A DNA stretch of 64,000 nt from Homalodisca vitripennis (Eukaryota; Arthropoda; Insecta; Hemiptera; Cicadellidae), in NCBI RefSeq assembly GCF_021130785.1, contig NC_060207.1, positions 102,031,001-102,095,000 of the forward strand. Reading direction: 5' to 3'. Position 1 is the stretch's first letter, and each line of letters starts with the position of its first letter. The notes under the pieces were generated by a model. The model worked only from the letters and a program-made list of their open reading frames with translations. It was not told the DNA's origin and ran no database searches. Positions 58,401 to 59,959 of the stretch are shown one piece after another. The translations under genes and the position numbers were made by a program.

Positions 58401-58507
58401 ACCCAAAAGAGGATGTAGATAAGCAGCCAGAACAGATCTGTGCAGCCTCGCACCTTTACTCTCTCATTGTTCCCGTCCTCCGAAACTGTGTCGTCACAGC
58501 AAGCCAT
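3051..58507 (-). CDS. Ctl1: Choline transporter-like protein (SLC44/CTL family, CTL1-like), 14 coding exons
   Basis: This is a multi-pass plasma/organelle membrane protein of the SLC44 family, whose members move choline and related substrates (known for CTL1/SLC44A1). The CDS joins 58507-58394, 48338-48190, 47340-47206, 45349-45242, 44986-44820, 40333-40250, 37678-37539, 32872-32686, 25726-25598, 21188-21041, 14602-14462, 10092-9936, 3846-3625 and 3197-3051. All phases agree and the sum is 2028 bp (675 residues plus stop). Family landmarks run in order: CTDLFWLL and TM1 (res. 22-45), YDSFGNTCG (~58-66), YLFFMD, a glycosylatable loop (NLS, NVT), GPCPTLP, LNRC, LVMRKRVDF, YMWWVYLIGLVWTSEF, ACQQMVIAGAVARWYF, YRHLISYHLGS, NAYTVVAMQG.NFC, NALRLA.LNSVGDF and VCLFAYFVAHC. 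The N-terminus is MACC, not the MGCC common in the family. Introns are packed with transposons, but no exon is broken. Assignment to CTL1 rather than another paralogue is by eye. Confidence 0.93.
3625..3846 (-). CDS. Ctl1: Ctl1 exon 13
   Basis: 74 codons, phase 0 at both ends, from AWHVLVNNALRLA to IISLYE. It holds the most conserved part of the choline-transporter domain (LNSVGDFILFLGK, then VCLFAYFVAHC) and two membrane spans. The donor is GAG|GTCAGT and the acceptor CCTCAG. Confidence 0.93.
4928..8231 (+). mobile_element. piggyBac-type transposon, family B
   Basis: A 3304-bp element flanked by TTAA at 4924-4927 and 8232-8235. Both ends begin CCCTTTGCA when read inward. Subterminal CpG repeats around 4945-4995 (CTTCCGAAATATCTGACC, then CGGACGTCTGACATTTCGGA) form diverged palindromes. 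It holds one broken transposase gene on the plus strand and about 800 bp of AT-rich 3' sequence. It sits in intron 12 of the transporter gene, antisense to it. Confidence 0.9.
5302..7442 (+). pseudogene. piggyBac transposase, family B, degraded
   Basis: The start is ATG 5302 (MSDQSSDEERPTRQ) with an acidic N-terminus of about 230 residues; PIEYFFLFFS marks entry to the DDE domain. An in-frame TGA at 6136 interrupts the gene, and reading then continues in the same frame (ILNMGLTRKPNIQSYWATSD) to about 6400, where it shifts. The next frame carries SVDESLVGTKSR and HKWGVKLWMLCDS, then LFIDNFFRS. It shifts again near 6750. The GGDNGSDQMM region near 7012 and the block from 7068 supply the last helices and the C-terminal cysteine-rich motif (CCVC...CTRCGKGLHGLC). 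At least one stop and two or more shifts make it inactive. The PVSENTL motif recurs in the element at 42837-44610. Confidence 0.85.
8375..9314. mobile_element. Small terminal-inverted-repeat element (MITE) hosting a second element
   Basis: TTTTTAGTCACTGTTACAAC at 8375 reappears in reverse complement ending at 9314, and the similarity runs on for about 30 bp inward (CCCATTTCC). With the inserted element 8485-9176 removed, about 240 bp remain. No open frame is seen and no clear target duplication. The superfamily is unknown. Confidence 0.65.
8485..9176 (-). mobile_element. Non-autonomous DNA element with 8-bp target duplication, copy 1
   Basis: A 692-bp element flanked by the perfect 8-bp duplication GAAAGGTC (8477-8484 and 9177-9184). 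The ends are inverted repeats (RGTACTTTGGGATTATACCG inward). It is about 90% like the reverse complement of 43247-43966. An 8-bp duplication fits hAT or Merlin; the tip GGTAC is not the usual hAT CA/TA. It carries a conserved but unassigned frame on the minus strand (8667-8966, ending ANHVMPRGLP). Confidence 0.8.
9315..9935. other. Intron 12 remainder, nothing recognised
   Basis: AT-rich sequence runs between the nested elements and exon 12. No gene or repeat structure could be recognised. Confidence 0.5.
9936..10092 (-). CDS. Ctl1: Ctl1 exon 12
   Basis: 157 bp. It encodes LKKYEQSDIAQCIAKCC, then CLYCFENCIRYINHNAYTVV and NFCPAASR. The cysteine-rich helix followed by N.NAY is characteristic of SLC44. 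The acceptor is GTTACAG, the donor AGG|GTAACT. The first base completes the lysine codon begun in exon 11. Confidence 0.92.
10384..10422. repeat. (TA)n microsatellite
   Basis: An uninterrupted TA run lies within a longer ATT-rich tract (10340-10440) in intron 11. Confidence 0.85.
10791..11455 (+). repeat. Left arm of the long inverted repeat
   Basis: Pairs with 12991-13661. It contains a G-rich block (GGGGGTATAGGAGGGGTGG near 10891), with the matching C-rich block in the other arm. Confidence 0.88.
11924..12700 (+). pseudogene. Cysteine-rich protein of the long-arm element, degraded; function unknown
   Basis: The ATG at 11924 (MVEKVPSCIICKSRDG) opens an 88-codon frame; remnants in shifted frames follow to about 12700. 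Read across the breaks, two similar modules appear: CIIC ... AHIHDGC at 11945-12092, and CVFCEEPC ... YYHTRC near 12210-12402, each CxxC followed 40-65 residues later by HxxC. That is consistent with a repeated zinc-binding fold. Splice sites of a leader intron are visible: AATC|GTAAGT near 11730 and TTTTATAG|ATTCG near 11913, just before the ATG. I do not recognise a catalytic core. Similar Cys/His-rich proteins of unknown role occur in arthropod transposons (recollection, not checked). Stops and shifts make it inactive. Confidence 0.6.
12991..13661 (-). repeat. Right arm of the long inverted repeat
   Basis: Reverse complement of 10791-11455, with small indels only. The high identity between arms suggests recent homogenisation or insertion. 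Confidence 0.88.
13662..14461. other. Intron 11 remainder, nothing recognised
   Basis: It includes a less AT-rich patch at 13770-13960 with a frame on each strand but no recognisable family. I see no splice-linked coding sequence here. Confidence 0.45.
14462..14602 (-). CDS. Ctl1: Ctl1 exon 11 (functional copy)
   Basis: 141 bp. It encodes DKVDSKPPVWTAYRHL, ISYHLGSMALGSLL and ITLLKVPRLILSYLAAK. YRHLISYHLGS matches the family's RLIRYHLG motif. The acceptor is TTTTCCAG and the donor CTAA|GTGAGT. It is the only one of three copies with both splice sites and an open frame in phase with exons 10 and 12. Confidence 0.93.
14646..14763 (-). pseudogene. Duplicate of Ctl1 exon 11, copy 2 (no 3' end)
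   Basis: It is nearly identical to exon 11 over about 118 bp and only ~43 bp upstream of it in the transcript. It keeps an acceptor-like CTAG before GGACAAGG and an open frame (SMALCSLLRTLLKVPWLL), but the last ~23 bp and the donor are missing and the frame runs to TGA soon after. The gap to exon 11 is too short for a normal intron, so both cannot be included together. Use of its acceptor would give a truncated protein. Confidence 0.85.
14764..15435. other. Intron 10 segment, nothing recognised
   Basis: AT-rich sequence between the exon duplicate and the TTAA element. No reading frame or repeat is recognised. Confidence 0.45.
16027..16221 (+). pseudogene. N-terminal remnant of a piggyBac transposase
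   Basis: ATG 16027 gives MGDGIKSDAIRDLLF followed by an acidic run (DSESESDDDFD), ending at a stop at 16219-16221. Position just inside a TTAA element and the acidic N-terminus are typical of piggyBac transposases; no DDE region follows. 64 residues remain, so it is an internal-deletion derivative. An earlier start at 15889 in the same frame adds a hydrophobic stretch that is probably untranslated leader. Confidence 0.6.
16357..16415. repeat. Perfect hairpin, 26-bp arms, 7-base loop
   Basis: 16357-16382 is the exact reverse complement of 16390-16415; the loop is TCCCGGC. The right arm with its tail (GGAGCAAGTACTTTTTGTGA) resembles 57771-57808, which follows a tRNA-like sequence. The hairpin may therefore be an inverted pair of SINE 3' tails. 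Confidence 0.85.
16628..16747 (-). pseudogene. Duplicate of Ctl1 exon 11, copy 3 (stop codon)
   Basis: An older copy of exon 11. It starts DKVDSKPPV in frame but then reads TAG (TGG in exon 11), with further changes and small deletions. The flank on its acceptor side (TATCAGATATAAAATATCAA) matches the intron next to the functional exon, so the duplicated unit included intron sequence. It has no donor. Confidence 0.8.
17105..17250. repeat. Interspersed repeat, copy 1
   Basis: It shares a block (GACATTTGCCATYGTT, ACAATAAATCAG, AAACACT.CGTTTCGA) with 38105-38235, including the preceding TTCGTTTGAAGG-like stretch. Type not known; probably the end of a dispersed transposon. Confidence 0.55.
17461..17592. 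repeat. 59-bp tandem repeat, about 2.2 copies
   Basis: GAGTAATCCTCTGATAG at 17461 recurs at 17520 and partly at 17579, with TAGTACTAAGAAC conserved in each unit. Confidence 0.75.
17593..19292. other. Intron 10 segment, nothing recognised
   Basis: It starts with a less AT-rich, unassigned patch (17620-18030) and then is AT-rich. No frame with a recognisable product. Confidence 0.4.
19293..20204 (+). mobile_element. mariner element, internally deleted, copy 1
   Basis: 912 bp flanked by TA (19291-19292 and 20205-20206). The terminal repeats (CGAGGGTAATTYGGAAAGTA inward) are about 26 bp. The transposase gene has lost its central and C-terminal thirds. A sister copy lies in opposite orientation at 38771-39679. 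Confidence 0.92.
19455..20106 (+). pseudogene. mariner transposase, deletion derivative
   Basis: ATG 19455 (MFKTIERPADCEIR) starts a typical mariner N-terminus with helix-turn-helix DNA-binding region (IRFLTARNVSAADIHRQI, MSDSKVRKWVRGF, GRPSV). A shift near 19800 puts the next part (CAHVGFPGYLL versus CSRWVPRLL) out of frame. The first catalytic aspartate segment (TGDETWVSH) survives near 19938; the second and third are deleted, and the last ~20 codons up to the TAG at 20104 are kept. It is inactive. Confidence 0.88.
20207..21040. other. Intron 10 segment, nothing recognised
   Basis: AT-rich sequence between the mariner and the exon 10 donor. No recognisable product on either strand. Confidence 0.4.
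21041..21188 (-). CDS. Ctl1: Ctl1 exon 10
   Basis: 148 bp. It encodes FTLVEFADATWVRYMWW, VYLIGLVWTSEFILACQQ and MVIAGAVARWYFN. YMWW...WTSEFILACQQM..AGAV is a hallmark of the family and spans two membrane helices. The acceptor is ATTTTCAG, the donor AACAA|GTCAGT. Confidence 0.94.
21425..22442. mobile_element. Non-autonomous piggyBac-type element, family D
   Basis: 1018 bp flanked by TTAA (21421-21424 and 22443-22446). Ends CCCTTTTARTGCTA are inverted. The right subterminal region has a CpG palindrome (CAGCGTCTATGACGTAGACGCTG spans about 22406-22428). No transposase reading frame remains. Confidence 0.85.
22447..23367. other. Intron 9 segment, nothing recognised
   Basis: AT-rich sequence between the TTAA element and the Helitron. 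No recognisable frame or repeat. Confidence 0.4.
23368..24508 (+). mobile_element. Non-autonomous Helitron
   Basis: It begins TCTATATG between A and T of an AT site and ends CTAG|T at 24505-24509. Within 100 bp of the left end is a motif common to insect Helitrons (AACGGCTGAACCGATTTGGC, then GAAAATTGGTAGGGAGGT). The right end, GCGTGCGAAGCCGTGGGTAA followed by CAGCTAG, is the usual Helitron terminus. There is no Rep/helicase gene, so it depends on another copy. The family resemblance is from memory. Confidence 0.8.
24509..25597. other. Intron 9 segment, nothing firm
   Basis: AT-rich. TATCACTAAAAGGGTTAT at 25426 resembles the right end of the family D element but no matching left end was found. 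A loose inverted repeat around GCAATGACAATAATTTGTT lies near 24702. Confidence 0.35.
25598..25726 (-). CDS. Ctl1: Ctl1 exon 9
   Basis: 129 bp. It encodes TKPVRPFTSDAVLDAAQAM, ANKSSESDKTLTEF and NNISVASFT. This is the variable loop between membrane spans, so identity rests on position and exact phase fit (one base in, one base out). NKS and NIS are possible glycosylation sites. The acceptor is TTACCCAG, the donor ACAG|GTAGCA. Confidence 0.82.
25727..26679. other. Intron 8 segment, nothing recognised
   Basis: It includes a mildly GC-richer patch (25700-25920) with frames on both strands and no family likeness. Confidence 0.4.
27200..28120 (+). pseudogene. Reverse transcriptase domain remnant
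   Basis: RT motifs are spread over at least three frames: GADGIIP (motif 1-2), YRPISL (2a), CPLHPNQHTYRKGKSCETAL (3), FLDIEGAFNN (A box) and the catalytic C box GYAADDVCILIRG at about 27885. The C box has an extra alanine against the usual YADD. It is inactive through frameshifts and stops such as that near 27620. Confidence 0.72.
28659..29084 (+). pseudogene. RNase H domain remnant of the LINE
   Basis: An open 141-codon frame with the RNase H acidic set in place: YTDGSKT (D), AEVTALAECA (E), IYINSDSRAALQA (D) and the HRGITGNEGAD end (H and D). The domain itself looks intact although the rest of ORF2 is not. It cannot act alone here, having lost its fused RT. Confidence 0.78.
29701..30500. 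other. Intron 8 segment, nothing recognised
   Basis: AT-rich sequence; no gene or repeat structure noted. Confidence 0.4.
30505..32665 (+). mobile_element. Non-autonomous piggyBac-type element, family E (host of a nested element)
   Basis: Flanked by TTAA at 30501-30504 and 32666-32669; ends CCCTTWTAACCCGGG inverted. The left subterminal region holds three variants of a palindrome of the form GGCGGACAATATATTGWCCGC (30517-30625). About 1.1 kb without the nested element 30676-31701. A short frame (MEREYLTQSELDTRF, 32020-32108) looks like the start of a lost transposase. The right TTAA ends at 32669, 16 bases before exon 8 (32686). Confidence 0.88.
30676..31701. mobile_element. Non-autonomous piggyBac-type element, family F, inserted in family E
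   Basis: 1026 bp flanked by TTAA (30672-30675 and 31702-31705). Ends CCCTTTGAGTGCCG inverted, with the terminal base changed at the right. Right subterminal palindrome TCGCTGACAGCGA (~31670) and a related one near 31630. No catalytic reading frame. It landed in the left end of the family E element, so it is the younger of the two. Confidence 0.82.
32686..32872 (-). CDS. Ctl1: Ctl1 exon 8
   Basis: 187 bp. It encodes VIILLLVLVMRKRVDFVATL, FKEAADCLAALPSL, YLQPVFSFLQLIIFYSFW and ILVVVCLATA. LVMRKRV and the Q-P-F membrane helix are conserved in SLC44. The donor is CGCAA|GTGAGT and the acceptor GTTGAAG, which has a weak pyrimidine tract. A piggyBac end lies 20 bp into the intron past the donor. 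Confidence 0.93.
32873..34066. other. Intron 7 segment, nothing recognised
   Basis: AT-rich sequence between the exon 8 acceptor and the hAT terminus. Confidence 0.4.
34067..35179 (-). mobile_element. hAT transposon fragment (3' part)
   Basis: CAGTGGCACACTCAGAAAAT at 34067, followed by a G-rich run, is a typical hAT terminus of the ZMYM1-like type; read with the gene it is the 3' end. The C-terminal third of a transposase follows. The element is cut at 35180 by a piggyBac in the sequence TTAA, and the upstream part was not found on the far side. A 132-bp TTAA-bounded stretch (34197-34328) may be a tiny piggyBac-like insertion. Confidence 0.75.
34339..35179 (-). pseudogene. hAT transposase, C-terminal part
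   Basis: An open frame of about 280 codons runs on the minus strand, from the piggyBac junction (SFVESQRHDAALVMKEL) to the stop at 34339. Near the end ITIPVSTSTAERSFSTLRRI plus KTYLRNTM is the hAT dimerisation domain, with the expected S/T-AERSFS.LRRIKT..R signature. The catalytic first and second acidic segments and the zinc finger would lie upstream and are missing. The lack of stops in this part suggests a fairly recent break. Confidence 0.85.
35351..35572. mobile_element. Palindromic MITE with ~80-bp arms
   Basis: ACCAGGTGTCCCAAAAGTCC at 35351 pairs with ACTGGGTGTCCCAAAAGTCC read from 35572 inward, and the match runs about 80 bp (to CCAATATCCTTTGGGGGGT). The arms are separated by only ~60 bp. 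Flanks carry AT/TA. Superfamily not certain; a TA target would fit mariner/Tc1-like elements. Confidence 0.82.
35751..36276 (-). pseudogene. piggyBac transposase C-terminal remnant (PGBD4-like)
   Basis: Two frames on the minus strand: 36276-36049 with VIDYTKHMGGVDRSDHYI and SNYQFMRRTKRWYRKMFF (third catalytic aspartate region), and 35993-35751 with CVVCYKKKIRKETVCFCKTC and HLHPEDCFEAYHT (terminal zinc-binding domain). The helices between them are deleted or shifted. It is close to the family A transposase (GAVDRSDHF, CFEVYHTTD) but a different family by its ends. Confidence 0.83.
36277..37538. other. Intron 7 segment, nothing recognised
   Basis: AT-rich. A short inverted motif, GGCACGGCAAGACGTGCCGG near 36901, is CpG-rich like the subterminal repeats of the TTAA elements, but no TTAA end was found. 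Confidence 0.35.
37539..37678 (-). CDS. Ctl1: Ctl1 exon 7
   Basis: 140 bp. It encodes GTGYLWITFYQLKSQLDQ, TPPEQLLDETVQNEKAFF and IYSIIATIVT. GTG.LW matches family sequence after the third membrane helix. The acceptor is CATTGTAG, the donor ACT|GTAAGT. Confidence 0.9.
38105..38235. repeat. Interspersed repeat, copy 2
   Basis: Counterpart of 17105-17250, same orientation. No coding capacity seen. Confidence 0.55.
38771..39679 (-). mobile_element. mariner element, internally deleted, copy 2 (one end lost)
   Basis: The right end (39679) has the same terminal repeat as 19293-20204 and abuts TA at 39680-39681. The left end stops at about 38771 inside the 3' region, so its terminal repeat is missing. 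It is in inverted orientation relative to copy 1. Confidence 0.88.
38831..39517 (-). pseudogene. mariner transposase, deletion derivative, copy 2
   Basis: It starts at 39517 (MFKTIERPADCEIR, identical to copy 1) and reads through the helix-turn-helix region. It shifts frame near 39285 and is then open through LCSRWVPRLLTEEHKKRR and IVTGDETWVSHITPETK. It joins directly to the 3' part (SPVKVVNKTGY) with the central third missing, as in copy 1. Only the first catalytic aspartate remains. Confidence 0.86.
40250..40333 (-). CDS. Ctl1: Ctl1 exon 6
   Basis: 84 bp. It encodes LSLVMVSLFYLVASVI and ACLILVAVSMV, a pair of hydrophobic helices. The donor is chosen as GTTT|GTATAT because it alone keeps phase with exon 7 and gives the length expected before GTG.LW; a nearby ATG|GTTTGT would break the frame. 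The acceptor is GTTACAG. Confidence 0.86.
40334..42067. other. Intron 5 segment, nothing recognised
   Basis: AT-rich. ACAGGGTGTTGAAAAGGAAC at 41436 looks like the start of a terminal-repeat element, but I found no partner end. A patch at 41570-41800 is GC-richer with no family likeness. Confidence 0.35.
42491..42625 (+). pseudogene. piggyBac transposase N-terminal remnant, family A copy 2
   Basis: MAHHPDNSDYDDF starts at 42491 and follows copy 1 closely for ~40 codons (SSAYNDVDEDDISDTL), then shifts to LKQLYWQ and stops. The deletion begins just after; no catalytic domain remains. Confidence 0.82.
43247..43966 (+). mobile_element. Non-autonomous DNA element with 8-bp target duplication, copy 2
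   Basis: 720 bp between perfect copies of CTATTATT (43239-43246 and 43967-43974). Terminal repeats GGTACTTTGGGATTATACCG are matched at the far end with two changes. It is the reverse complement of 8485-9176 at high identity, plus ~30 extra bases near 43610. It is the innermost of three nested elements. Confidence 0.9.
43359..43784 (+). CDS. Conserved open frame in the 8-bp-TSD element; function unknown
   Basis: A 141-codon frame starting MSYREPLPILRQRS and ending KAIMYRANHVMPRGLS. Its last 48 codons (from NERKTSLEIVPISKI) stay open with few changes in the copy at 8667-8966. There are no cysteine pairs, membrane spans or DDE signature. It may be a captured gene piece or the tail of a lost transposase. 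A related nucleotide stretch at 63745-63855 carries stops in this frame. Translation is unproven. Confidence 0.35.
   Translation: MSYREPLPILRQRSKSSGLVDNVIAESRRPFSWCVALLNFRVLPLHFSKHKNSIKTNMIKLKLNSLLKKHSKLVFILDHTPPPKMRVPCLRADVNERKTSLEIVPISKISNSRGSDQKYKLNCNGKAIMYRANHVMPRGLS
44820..44986 (-). CDS. Ctl1: Ctl1 exon 5
   Basis: 167 bp. It encodes LPILNRCVPEPVTTVV, RGIIQEMYGLLNSWDLGEQ and VLSDIYAAWPYIAGLTLLSL. NRC.P and VL.D...W..I...L are conserved before the second membrane helix. The acceptor is CTGGCAG, the donor CTGG|GTCAGT. Confidence 0.93.
45242..45349 (-). CDS. Ctl1: Ctl1 exon 4
   Basis: 108 bp. It encodes YDFDLAHYEGVPHNLSEN, VTITSPLGPCP and TLPIYK. It is part of the large extracellular loop, with two possible N-glycosylation sites (NLS, NVT) and the conserved CP.LP. 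The acceptor is GTTACAG, the donor AAAAG|GTGCCT. Confidence 0.92.
45350..47205. other. Intron 3, no gene recognised
   Basis: AT-rich. The only structure noted is the perfect hairpin at 46220-46257 and the short GTATATACA repeats just before it (46160-46210). Confidence 0.45.
46220..46257. repeat. Perfect 17-bp hairpin, 4-base loop
   Basis: 46220-46236 (ATTGTCAATAACCACAT) is exactly complementary to 46241-46257 with loop ATTC. No element boundaries are evident. Confidence 0.8.
47206..47340 (-). CDS. Ctl1: Ctl1 exon 3
   Basis: 135 bp. It encodes YLFFMDVRNIRNSLQICV, EKCPDRNIDTIQEL and KLFYDQTGSNLC. Y.FF.D and the C...CP pattern are family features of the extracellular loop. The acceptor is TGGGCAG, the donor TGCAG|GTAACT. 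Confidence 0.93.
48190..48338 (-). CDS. Ctl1: Ctl1 exon 2
   Basis: 149 bp. It encodes ILIAGFALVYGNPLRL, IHGYDSFGNTCG and SSYNDQLLTNGNLSGIN TVNK. The G.DS.GN.CG motif directly after the first membrane span is the best known SLC44 signature. The acceptor is TTTTTCAG-like (GTTTCAG), the donor AAAAG|GTTGGT. Confidence 0.95.
48387..50266 (+). mobile_element. Heavily decayed mariner element with internal insertion
   Basis: The ends GGGTATCCAGAAAGTAACAG (left) and its near complement at the right are flanked by TA (48385-48386 and 50267-50268). Transposase scraps appear in order: IYHQLCDVCGNEIVSES (~48640), VYFFERGSTINADIYCETL (~48900) and YSAHVAPSDYHFF (~49070, third aspartate region). After about 49260 come ~800 bp that do not resemble mariner, so something else inserted or recombined there. 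It is a different and older family than the other mariners here. Confidence 0.75.
50526..51690. repeat. Inverted repeat, 41-bp arms about 1.1 kb apart
   Basis: 50526-50566 (containing AGCGACCAAAGAAGAACATA) is reverse-complemented at 51650-51690. Next to each arm are GC-rich blocks that also share ACTCTGGTGA and CCGGC words (50610-50635, 51620-51635) in inverted order. The space between is AT-rich with no recognised gene. It may be one composite element or two copies of a repeat in opposite directions. Confidence 0.6.
51721..52105. other. Intron 1 segment, nothing recognised
   Basis: AT-rich sequence up to the hAT terminus at 52106. Confidence 0.4.
52106..53905 (-). mobile_element. hAT-Buster-type transposon, 5'-truncated
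   Basis: CAGCGGTTCCCAATCTTTTT at 52106 is a classic hAT/Buster terminus; read with the gene it is the 3' end. The other end is lost at about 53905, where LINE-derived sequence begins. The transposase remnant is on the minus strand. Confidence 0.82.
52795..53900 (-). pseudogene. hAT (ZBED5/Buster-like) transposase, degraded
   Basis: Read from 53900 downwards: SNNTVSRRISDTAANVKE, then the first catalytic segment FAIQIDETTDVTNMAQL (~53690), a shift, NWEKCVGICTDGANAVVG (~53500, second aspartate) and HTEVRWLSRGRVISR (~53200). The last is FLSDTDFQYHDRFSDELWLS and on to ATSQNNFKKI at 52795. Three or more frameshifts and a stop near 53525 are present. The C-terminal dimerisation region continues, degraded, toward 52550. 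The match to ZBED5-like domesticated and wild Buster proteins is by recollection of the ETTDVT and CTDGA motifs. Confidence 0.82.
53906..54412 (-). mobile_element. 3' end of a non-LTR retrotransposon (CR1/Jockey-like)
   Basis: On the minus strand the C-terminal tail of an RT polyprotein (54412-54090): LGILTIYGLYILETVLVVKK, HNYLTRNRNQF and AGIKFYNSLPEHIL. LTI..LYI.E...F.K and Y.TR.....P are typical of the region after the RT. A short 3' UTR follows to ~53906. It is cut off at 54409-54412 (TTAA), where another terminal repeat starts. Confidence 0.72.
54413..54470 (+). mobile_element. Solo end of a piggyBac-type element (tentative)
   Basis: TTAA (54409-54412) followed by CTCTTTGCTGCACGATATTC and, after ~30 bases, a second GCTGCACGG looks like a TTAA-element end with subterminal repeat. 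It breaks the LINE reading frame. The opposite end was not found. Confidence 0.4.
54838..56182 (+). mobile_element. mariner transposon, nearly intact
   Basis: 1345 bp flanked by TA (54836-54837 and 56183-56184). The terminal repeats CGAGGGGTATCCAAAAAGTA (left) and the exact complement at the right continue for about 28 bp. One transposase gene fills the middle with a single frameshift. Full length, and ends identical, so it is the youngest mariner here. Confidence 0.95.
55000..56083 (+). pseudogene. mariner transposase with one frameshift in a poly-A run
   Basis: ATG 55000 (METPLRSAASCEVR) leads into the helix-turn-helix region (IHRQLCHVYGEHVMS, GRPANSR), the WVPRLL linker and the first catalytic block GDETWIHHSTPETK. 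A run of nine A at 55562-55570 then shifts the frame by one; beyond it the protein continues KKGEAAPQKAKV, QDNARPHAAR (second D) and YSPDLAPSDFHLFPELK (third D). 34 residues lie between the second and third aspartates, the DD34D of mariner. The stop TAA is at 56081. Without the extra base it would be 360 residues. Homopolymer indels are common assembly errors, so the gene may be intact in the organism. Confidence 0.9.
56185..57715. other. Intron 1 segment, nothing recognised
   Basis: AT-rich sequence with no frame or repeat I could assign. Confidence 0.4.
57722..57810 (+). mobile_element. tRNA-derived SINE fragment
   Basis: AAGCCTCTGTGATGTAGAGG and TAGCACACTCACCCAGCAAG, followed by TGAGAGTCCCGG, resembles a tRNA up to the T-arm (A-box-like GATGTAGAGGTAGC, anticodon arm CTCACCCAGCAAGTGAG), but the B-box half is missing. 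It continues into GGAGCAAGTACTTTTTATGA, the same tail found in the hairpin at 16357-16415. It is not a functional tRNA gene. tRNA-Gly-like origin is a guess. Confidence 0.5.
57810..57855. repeat. (CA)n/(CG) microsatellite
   Basis: Runs of CA with an interior GCGCGCACGCACGCAC block, directly after the SINE tail. Confidence 0.85.
58120..58325 (+). mobile_element. 3' tail of an RTE-like retroelement (tentative)
   Basis: AATTTCAATACAATTGGTCC, AGTATTTTTTATGCGATTGA and GTAACAAATACAAACACACA followed by short ATAG repeats is the common 3' tail of RTE-type LINEs in insects, as I remember it. No coding sequence. Confidence 0.45.
58394..58507 (-). CDS. Ctl1: Ctl1 exon 1 (start codon)
   Basis: 38 codons, MACCDDTVSEDGNNERVK then VRGCTDLFWLLIYILFWVLM. 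The ATG at 58507 is chosen because an in-frame TAA lies two codons upstream and CC..., CTD.FWLL matches the family's N-terminus. The donor is ATG|GTAAAG. CTTGCAG just upstream could be an acceptor, so a non-coding 5' exon is likely further right. The residue after Met is Ala, so N-myristoylation, possible for MGCC relatives, is not expected. Confidence 0.88.
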
Positions 58508-59382
58508 CCTTTATGTACCTGCAAGATCACCAGTAATTTAAACTTAACCATATAAAAAACAGCTGAAAGAAGTAAATTAATGTAAGCTTGAACACACCTG
58601 GTTCAGGTAAGTAGAGAAATTTATGAAAACATTTCACCAATATCAAAAGTAATCATCGGACAAGAGAGTAATAAACAGATGTTCATTTATATACTGTCTA
58701 AGTTGTCGTGTTCGCTGTTCCTTAATAAGTCTAAATTTACGTCACCTAAGAAAACACATAATCTAAAAAGCTTCAAGTCTTCGTAGTGTTGTTCCAATTC
58801 GTCCAAAAACAAATTAGTCACTATCAAAAGTTCGGTACATTGCAAGGATATTGTAATGTTTATTTTGTATAGTAAAGTCCAGTCTGAGACCATAAACATC
58901 GCCTAATGATATCTGAGTGGAAGTCGCTGATAAACGATCATTAACTAGTAAGATAACACCGTCATTCTGGTTCCTCTGTGTATTAATAACCACAAGTTCG
59001 AATCCGTGAATTTTTGTACATCTTTCACCCCCCTTAAGAATCTATATTGCTTGGAACAATTATACAATTGTATTGCAATCATCAAAATTATTACAATAAT
59101 AAAAATGTAGAGCTAGACAGTAGCATAACTTTGAAACACTTACTGCACACAAACAAAACTTTATTTTGATATCAATAAATTAAAACTATATAACTGTAAA
59201 AATATATCTAGAATTAGTGAACAGTTATAAAATTGTGTGTTATAAAAACAATAAATAATACAAACAACAACAATAATAATAATAATAATAGTGAACAATA
59301 ATACAAATTTGAATAAAATTATTATTACGATTAACATATGAGAAATTTCAATATAAAAAATATTGTATTTTGTAGTCAAGCC
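58508..59382. other. Upstream flank of Ctl1, no promoter identified
   Basis: AT-rich sequence with AAT repeats at 59268-59290. No 5' exon, CpG cluster or TATA arrangement could be supported. Confidence 0.35.
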
Positions 59383-59484
59383 GCCATCACGATAAGCACC
59401 AGTGCTGAAAACTGGTTTTCAATAGCCCTCCGTAAACTCATCAAAGTTACACACCAACCAATAAGTGTTTCAGACCAGCTTTAA
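59383..59484 (+). pseudogene. hAT transposase C-terminal scrap
   Basis: AITISTSAENWFSIALRKLI then KVTHQPISVSDQL and a stop. The ST-SAENWFS.LRKL pattern is a weak form of the hAT dimerisation signature (compare STAERSFSTLRRIKT at 34339-35179). Only about 33 codons, so tentative. Confidence 0.42.
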
Positions 59485-59959
59485 ACTAGCTGATTTTTGT
59501 GAAATGTTTTATATCTTCTGGAGTTGGTTGATAAATCTTACACCAGCCTGCGGAGGCAAAATTTCAAAGACTAACGTTCTGTGCTGTTGTGTTCTGTAAT
59601 TGCCCCTGGTCTCATAGTGATGGAAATCTCTCGCTTGTGCCATAGCACACTTCGACCAGCAATAAATTGACACCTCAAACATGTAAAGGCACAGCAAAGT
59701 CAGATCAATTGTATAATAGTTTATCAAATATAAATGAAAAAAGACTTTATACAAAATTATATTTACAACTACACGAGAAATAAAACAAAAAAATAAACTA
59801 AAAACAACTAAGGGTAGACTTTAGAAAGGGGTCCAAGCTTGTTCAGTTGTTCTTATGAAATGTTTTGATTGTTTTTATCCAAACAAATAATCTGACATCA
59901 CAGTTTGTTTTCCTTAAGGTATGATTTCAAATTATTAGTTACAGCAATTTTTAATGTAA

